Assembly: GCA_012727745.1 (NCBI GenBank)
Contig: JAAYGJ010000113.1
Span: forward strand, 1 to 7,988
Origin: Clostridia bacterium
GTDB lineage: Bacteria; Bacillota; DSM-521; Neomoorellales; Neomoorellaceae
DNA: 7,988 bases
Direction: 5' to 3'
Shown here in pieces: positions 5,042 through 7,988 of the stretch. How positions within the stretch are numbered: position 1 is the first letter of the stretch; the number at the start of each line of letters is the position of its first letter. The position numbers and the translations under genes are program-made. The notes below the pieces were generated by a model. The model was not told the DNA's origin, searched no databases, and was given only the letters and a program-made list of their open reading frames with translations.

Positions 5042-6388
5042 ATGGCTGTCTTTGCTTCCCTGGCGGAAAAATTACAGGATACCTTTAAGAAATTAAGGGG
5101 CAAAGGAAAACTAAATGAGGCAGACGTTAACCAGGCTATGCGGGAGATACGTCTGGCCTTATTGGAAGCTGACGTAAATTTTAAGGTTGTTAAAGACTTT
5201 ATTAGTCGGGTTAAAGAAAGAGCTGTCGGGCAGGAAGTAATGGCCAGCCTGACACCCGGGCAGCAGGTAGTTAAGATTGTCCACGAAGAACTAACAGCTC
5301 TAATGGGTGGCAGCGAAAGTAAGCTTAATTGGTCCAGCCAGCCGCCGACAATTATTATGCTGGTCGGTTTGCAGGGTTCCGGCAAGACGACTACTGCGGC
5401 CAAGCTGGCGCGTCGTGTTTTACAACAGGGGAGGCGCCCTTTGCTGGTGGCTGCTGACGTTTACCGCCCGGCGGCGATTAAGCAACTGCAGATCCTGGGA
5501 GAAGGGCTAAAGGTTCCTGTATTCAGTATGGGCACGACTGCTCGCCCGTTAGACATTGCCCGGGCTGCGTTGGAACATGCGGCCAGACACGGCAATAATA
5601 CTATTATTGTGGATACGGCCGGGCGTTTGCATATCGACGAAGAAATGATGGCCGAGCTGGCCGGGCTAAAAGAGGTGCTTAAACCTCACGAAATTCTGCT
5701 GGTGGTTGATGCCATGACCGGCCAGGATGCCGTTCAGGTAGCGGGCAGTTTTCACCAGCAGCTGGGCTTGACCGGGGTAATCCTTACTAAACTTGACGGC
5801 GATACCCGTGGCGGGGCAGCCCTTTCGGTACGGGCTGTTACCGGCTGTCCTATTAAGTATATCGGGGTAGGAGAAAAAACCGACGCTCTGGAGACTTTTC
5901 ACCCGGACCGTTTGGCTTCTCGTATCCTGGGTATGGGTGATGTTTTGAGCCTAATTGAAAAGGCTCAAGAAAATCTTGATGTGGAACAGGCTAAAGAACT
6001 ACAGAAAAAAATTCGCCAACAGGAGTTTACCCTGGAAGATTTCCTGGTGCAAATGAAACAAATGAAGAAGATGGGTCCCCTGGAAGAATTGATAAATCTG
6101 ATGCCAGGGGCCGGCAAAATGAAACAGCTCAAAAACTTGAAAATAGATCCTAAAGAAATGTTGCATGTTGAGGCGATTATCCAGTCTATGACACCCGAGG
6201 AAAGACGCAATCCCTCTATTTTGAATGGCAGCCGTAAGCGTCGGATTGCTGCGGGCAGCGGTACCCGGGTCCAGGAAGTTAACCGGTTGCTGCGCCAGTT
6301 CGAAGACGCTAAAAAAATAATGCAACTGTTCAGTGAAGGCGGCGGCAAGAAAAAGAAGATTAGAGGCCGCAACCTCTTTCCCTTTTAG
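5042..6388 (+). CDS. ffh: Signal recognition particle protein Ffh (SRP54)
   Basis: Ffh is the SRP GTPase that binds signal sequences and 4.5S/scRNA and docks with FtsY at the membrane. The 448-residue length is normal. The helical N domain covers residues 1-90 (LRGKGKLNEADV, ALLEADVNFKVV). The G domain has P-loop GLQGSGKTT (109-117), DVYRPAAIKQL (139-149), DTAGR (191-195) and TKLDGDTRGG (249-258). The M domain from about 300 contains the methionine-rich signal-binding part (LVQMKQMKKMGPLEELINLMPGAG within 335-358). It also has the RNA-binding helix-turn-helix, SMTPEERRNP and the SRKRRIAAGSG motif. AGGGGGGTG at 5025-5033 precedes the ATG by 8 nt. It lies 57 nt after ylxM in the same operon; no SRP RNA gene is seen in this window. 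Confidence 0.98.
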   Translation: MAVFASLAEKLQDTFKKLRGKGKLNEADVNQAMREIRLALLEADVNFKVVKDFISRVKERAVGQEVMASLTPGQQVVKIVHEELTALMGGSESKLNWSSQPPTIIMLVGLQGSGKTTTAAKLARRVLQQGRRPLLVAADVYRPAAIKQLQILGEGLKVPVFSMGTTARPLDIARAALEHAARHGNNTIIVDTAGRLHIDEEMMAELAGLKEVLKPHEILLVVDAMTGQDAVQVAGSFHQQLGLTGVILTKLDGDTRGGAALSVRAVTGCPIKYIGVGEKTDALETFHPDRLASRILGMGDVLSLIEKAQENLDVEQAKELQKKIRQQEFTLEDFLVQMKQMKKMGPLEELINLMPGAGKMKQLKNLKIDPKEMLHVEAIIQSMTPEERRNPSILNGSRKRRIAAGSGTRVQEVNRLLRQFEDAKKIMQLFSEGGGKKKKIRGRNLFPF

Positions 6389-6395
6389 GAGGTGA
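6387..6395 (+). promoter_or_regulatory. Ribosome binding site of rpsP overlapping the ffh stop codon
   Basis: AGGAGGTGA begins inside the ffh TAG stop (6386-6388) and sits 8 nt (from AGGAGG) before the ATG at 6401. This is a full match to the anti-16S sequence. It rules out the upstream in-frame GTG at 6392, which lies within the site itself. ACCTC at 6372-6376 could pair with GAGGT (6389-6393), so ffh translation may open the site. Confidence 0.85.
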
Positions 6396-6400
6396 AAAAT

Positions 6401-6673
6401 ATGGCAACAAAAATTCGTTTAAAAAGGATAGGTGCTAAGAAAGCCCCTTTCTATCGCCTGGTAGTAGCTGATTCCCGCTCACCCCGTGACGGCAGGTTTC
6501 TTGAAGAAATAGGGTATTACAACCCGCTGGCACAGCCTGTTGAGATTAAGGTTGATGAAGAAAAAGCGTTACGGTGGCTGAATACCGGTGCCCAACCCTC
6601 GGAAACAGTGCGAGTCCTGTTTAAAAAAGCCGGCGTTTGGCAGAAGTATGTTGCTTCCAGGGAAGCCAGATAA
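6401..6673 (+). CDS. rpsP: 30S ribosomal protein S16
   Basis: S16 is a structural and assembly protein of the small ribosomal subunit. The 90-residue product is a full-length match to the bacterial family: ATKIRLKRIGAKKAPFYRLVV at residues 2-22 (given here as one block because it is the family signature start), then DSRSPRDGRFLEEIGYYNP and the C-terminal ALRWLNTGAQPSETVRVLF. Start choice rests on the AGGAGGTGA site at 6387-6395. Only 12 nt separate it from ffh and 12 nt from khpA, so it is in the same operon and probably translationally coupled. In Firmicutes rpsP is the usual neighbour of ffh. Confidence 0.98.
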   Translation: MATKIRLKRIGAKKAPFYRLVVADSRSPRDGRFLEEIGYYNPLAQPVEIKVDEEKALRWLNTGAQPSETVRVLFKKAGVWQKYVASREAR

Positions 6674-6685
6674 GGGGGTAAAGCA

Positions 6686-6916
6686 ATGAAAGAATTATTA
6701 TTGACCCTGGCCCAGGCTCTGGTGGATTACCCTGAACAGGTCAGCGTTAACCAGATAGAAGGGGAAAAATCTATTATCCTTGAATTAAAGGTAGCTCCAG
6801 AAGATATGGGCAAGATAATCGGCAAACAGGGACGTATCGCCCGTGCCGTTCGTACCCTGGTCAAGGCCGCAGCTGCACATCAGGGTAAGCGGGTGGTTGT
6901 AGAGATTATCCAGTAA
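6686..6916 (+). CDS. khpA: KH-domain RNA-binding protein KhpA (YlqC family)
   Basis: KhpA is a small cytosolic RNA-binding protein that, in studied Firmicutes, pairs with KhpB/Jag and affects cell-wall growth and RNA metabolism. The 76-residue length is typical. It is a single KH domain with the GxxG loop as GKQG (46-49) in GKIIGKQGRIARAVRTLV. The ATG is preceded by AAGGGGG at 6672-6678, which overlaps the rpsP stop codon. Its own stop TAA shares one base with the rimM ATG. Its position between rpsP and rimM is standard for Firmicutes; the ylqD gene found here in Bacillus is absent. Confidence 0.95.
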   Translation: MKELLLTLAQALVDYPEQVSVNQIEGEKSIILELKVAPEDMGKIIGKQGRIARAVRTLVKAAAAHQGKRVVVEIIQ

Positions 6917-7431
6917 TGATGACTAAGGAAAGAATTGTTGTAGGGCGGATTGCCGCTCCTCATGGGATCCGGGGTGAATTGAAAGTTATTCCCCTGACAG
7001 ATTTCCCCCAAAGATTCCGCCCTGGTACCAGACTGTTTATCCAGCAGGGCGAAAAAACTATCCCAACCAAGGTCACTAGAGCCAGACACACAGGCAGCCA
7101 TATTATCCTGAAACTGGCTGAAATAAATGATGCAAACCAGGCTGAGGCTGTACAGGGTGCAGTTCTCCAGGTAGAACCCTGGGAGGTGGAACCTCTCCCA
7201 GAAGGTCACTATTATCATTTCCAGCTTATCGGCAGCCAGGTATTTACGGTTGCGAAGGATTATCTGGGAAACTTAACTGATATTCTAACTACTGGGGCCA
7301 ATGATGTTTACGTTGTCCGGAACGAAGACGGCAGAGAGATACTTATTCCTGCACTAAAGTCGGTTGTGCGACGGGTTGACCTGGCTAAAAAAGAACTGTA
7401 TGTTGAATTACCACCGGGTTTACTTGATTAG
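6916..7431 (+). CDS. rimM: 16S rRNA processing / 30S maturation factor RimM
   Basis: RimM binds S19 and helps mature the 30S head, including 16S rRNA processing. The 171-residue protein has the N-terminal RimM barrel with GRIAAPHGIRGELKV (10-24) and the C-terminal PRC-barrel (about 97-168). The latter includes YYHFQLIG, TGANDVYVV and EILIPALKSVV. The start overlaps the khpA stop as TAATG. A second ATG follows directly at 6919 and could also be used. No strong Shine-Dalgarno sequence is seen, so translation is probably coupled to khpA. It lies 12 nt before trmD, in the usual rimM-trmD order. Confidence 0.97.
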   Translation: MMTKERIVVGRIAAPHGIRGELKVIPLTDFPQRFRPGTRLFIQQGEKTIPTKVTRARHTGSHIILKLAEINDANQAEAVQGAVLQVEPWEVEPLPEGHYYHFQLIGSQVFTVAKDYLGNLTDILTTGANDVYVVRNEDGREILIPALKSVVRRVDLAKKELYVELPPGLLD

Positions 7432-7435
7432 GAGG
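7431..7435 (+). promoter_or_regulatory. Ribosome binding site that sets the trmD TTG start
   Basis: GGAGG begins on the last base of the rimM stop codon and lies 8 nt before TTG 7444. The in-frame GTG at 7438 is only 2 nt from it, too close. The TTG start gives an N-terminus (MRVDVLTIFPEMF) that aligns with TrmD proteins. Confidence 0.8.
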
Positions 7436-7443
7436 CTGTGTAT

Positions 7444-7988
7444 TTGAGGGTAGATGTCCTGACAATTTTCCCCGAAATGTTTACTGGCTTTCTTAATACC
7501 AGTATCATCAGACGGGCAAGGGAGCAGGACCTTTTAAAGATTAACCTGATAGATATCCGAGCCTATGCCACCAATAAACACCGCCGCGTGGATGACTATC
7601 CCTTTGGCGGCGGTCCGGGGATGGTAATGCAGGCGGAACCCATTATACTAGCCCTGGAGGCTTTAGCAGGCGGCAGGTTACCAGACCTGCCTGTTATCCT
7701 CCTATCTCCTCAGGGAGAAGTTTTCCGCCAGGAACTGGCTGCCGAGCTAGCCGGGCTGGAACGGATGATTCTGATCTGTGGTCATTATGAAGGTGTTGAT
7801 GAAAGAGTCAGACAACTTGTTGTGACTCGGGAAATATCGATTGGTGATTATGTACTGACTGGCGGGGAACTACCGGCGATGGTAGTTATTGACGCTGTTG
7901 CCCGGTTGCTGCCGGGTGTCTTGGGCGCACCTCAAAGCGCAAAGGAAGATTCCTTTTCGATGGGTTTACTGGAATATCCCCAGTACAC
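7444..7988 (+). CDS. trmD: tRNA (guanine-37-N1)-methyltransferase TrmD, 3' end beyond window
   Basis: TrmD uses SAM to methylate G37 next to the anticodon of some tRNAs, preventing +1 frameshifts. The window holds the first 181 codons of a protein normally about 240-250 residues long, so it is cut by the window edge and not broken. Conserved SPOUT-family features are present: DVLTIFPEMF at the start, DDYPFGGGPGMVM (50-62), the ICGHYEGVDERV segment (111-122) and SIGDYVLTGGELPAM (132-146). The last two form the SAM-binding trefoil knot. The TTG start is supported by GGAGG at 7431-7435. It is the last visible gene of the ylxM-ffh-rpsP operon; rplS would be the expected next gene, by analogy with other Firmicutes. 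Confidence 0.96.
   Translation, partial: MRVDVLTIFPEMFTGFLNTSIIRRAREQDLLKINLIDIRAYATNKHRRVDDYPFGGGPGMVMQAEPIILALEALAGGRLPDLPVILLSPQGEVFRQELAAELAGLERMILICGHYEGVDERVRQLVVTREISIGDYVLTGGELPAMVVIDAVARLLPGVLGAPQSAKEDSFSMGLLEYPQY

Noticed and set aside
6392..6400. GTG start for S16
   Set aside because: The GTG is part of the AGGAGGTGA ribosome site; ATG 6401 gives the conserved MATKIRLKR start.

Overview
The window looks like chromosomal DNA of a Gram-positive, low-to-mid-GC Firmicute, most likely a member of the Clostridia. The reasons are strong G-rich Shine-Dalgarno sites before most genes, two TTG starts (ftsY and trmD), the Firmicute-type block ylxM-ffh-rpsP-khpA-rimM-trmD, and an anaerobe-style aldo/keto reductase carrying a ferredoxin domain. 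All ten genes lie on the + strand. No mobile element, tRNA, rRNA or CRISPR array is visible.

Layout. (1) Positions 13-1029 encode an unnamed membrane protein with a LiaI/LiaF-like N-terminus. (2) Positions 1030-1237 are non-coding and look like a structured leader, ending in a terminator-like hairpin 30 nt before the ftsY start. (3) ftsY (1238-2161) encodes the SRP receptor GTPase. (4) Two metabolic genes follow: mtaD, a 5'-methylthioadenosine/S-adenosylhomocysteine deaminase, and an aldo/keto reductase fused to a two-cluster ferredoxin. (5) A fully consensus sigma-A promoter (TTGACA-N17-TATAAT) at 4529-4557, with its -35 box inside a 24-bp near-perfect dyad, starts the second transcription unit. 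That unit is ylxM, ffh, rpsP, khpA, rimM and trmD, the last running off the right edge.

How the genes fit together. FtsY and Ffh are the two partner GTPases of co-translational membrane targeting, and YlxM is their usual genomic companion. S16 (rpsP), KhpA, RimM and TrmD form a ribosome and tRNA maturation set; the three genes after rpsP are tightly spaced (12-nt gaps or a 1-nt overlap). MtaD removes the inhibitory by-products of SAM-dependent reactions. TrmD is a SAM-dependent methyltransferase, but a functional link between them is only inference.

The gene content is mostly ordinary. The points worth a second look are regulatory or fine-scale: the ftsY leader with several mutually exclusive helices, the dyad-embedded consensus promoter that leaves ylxM an extremely short 5' leader, and an aspartate replacing a cysteine in the reductase's first iron-sulfur motif. 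No clearly new multi-gene system is visible.
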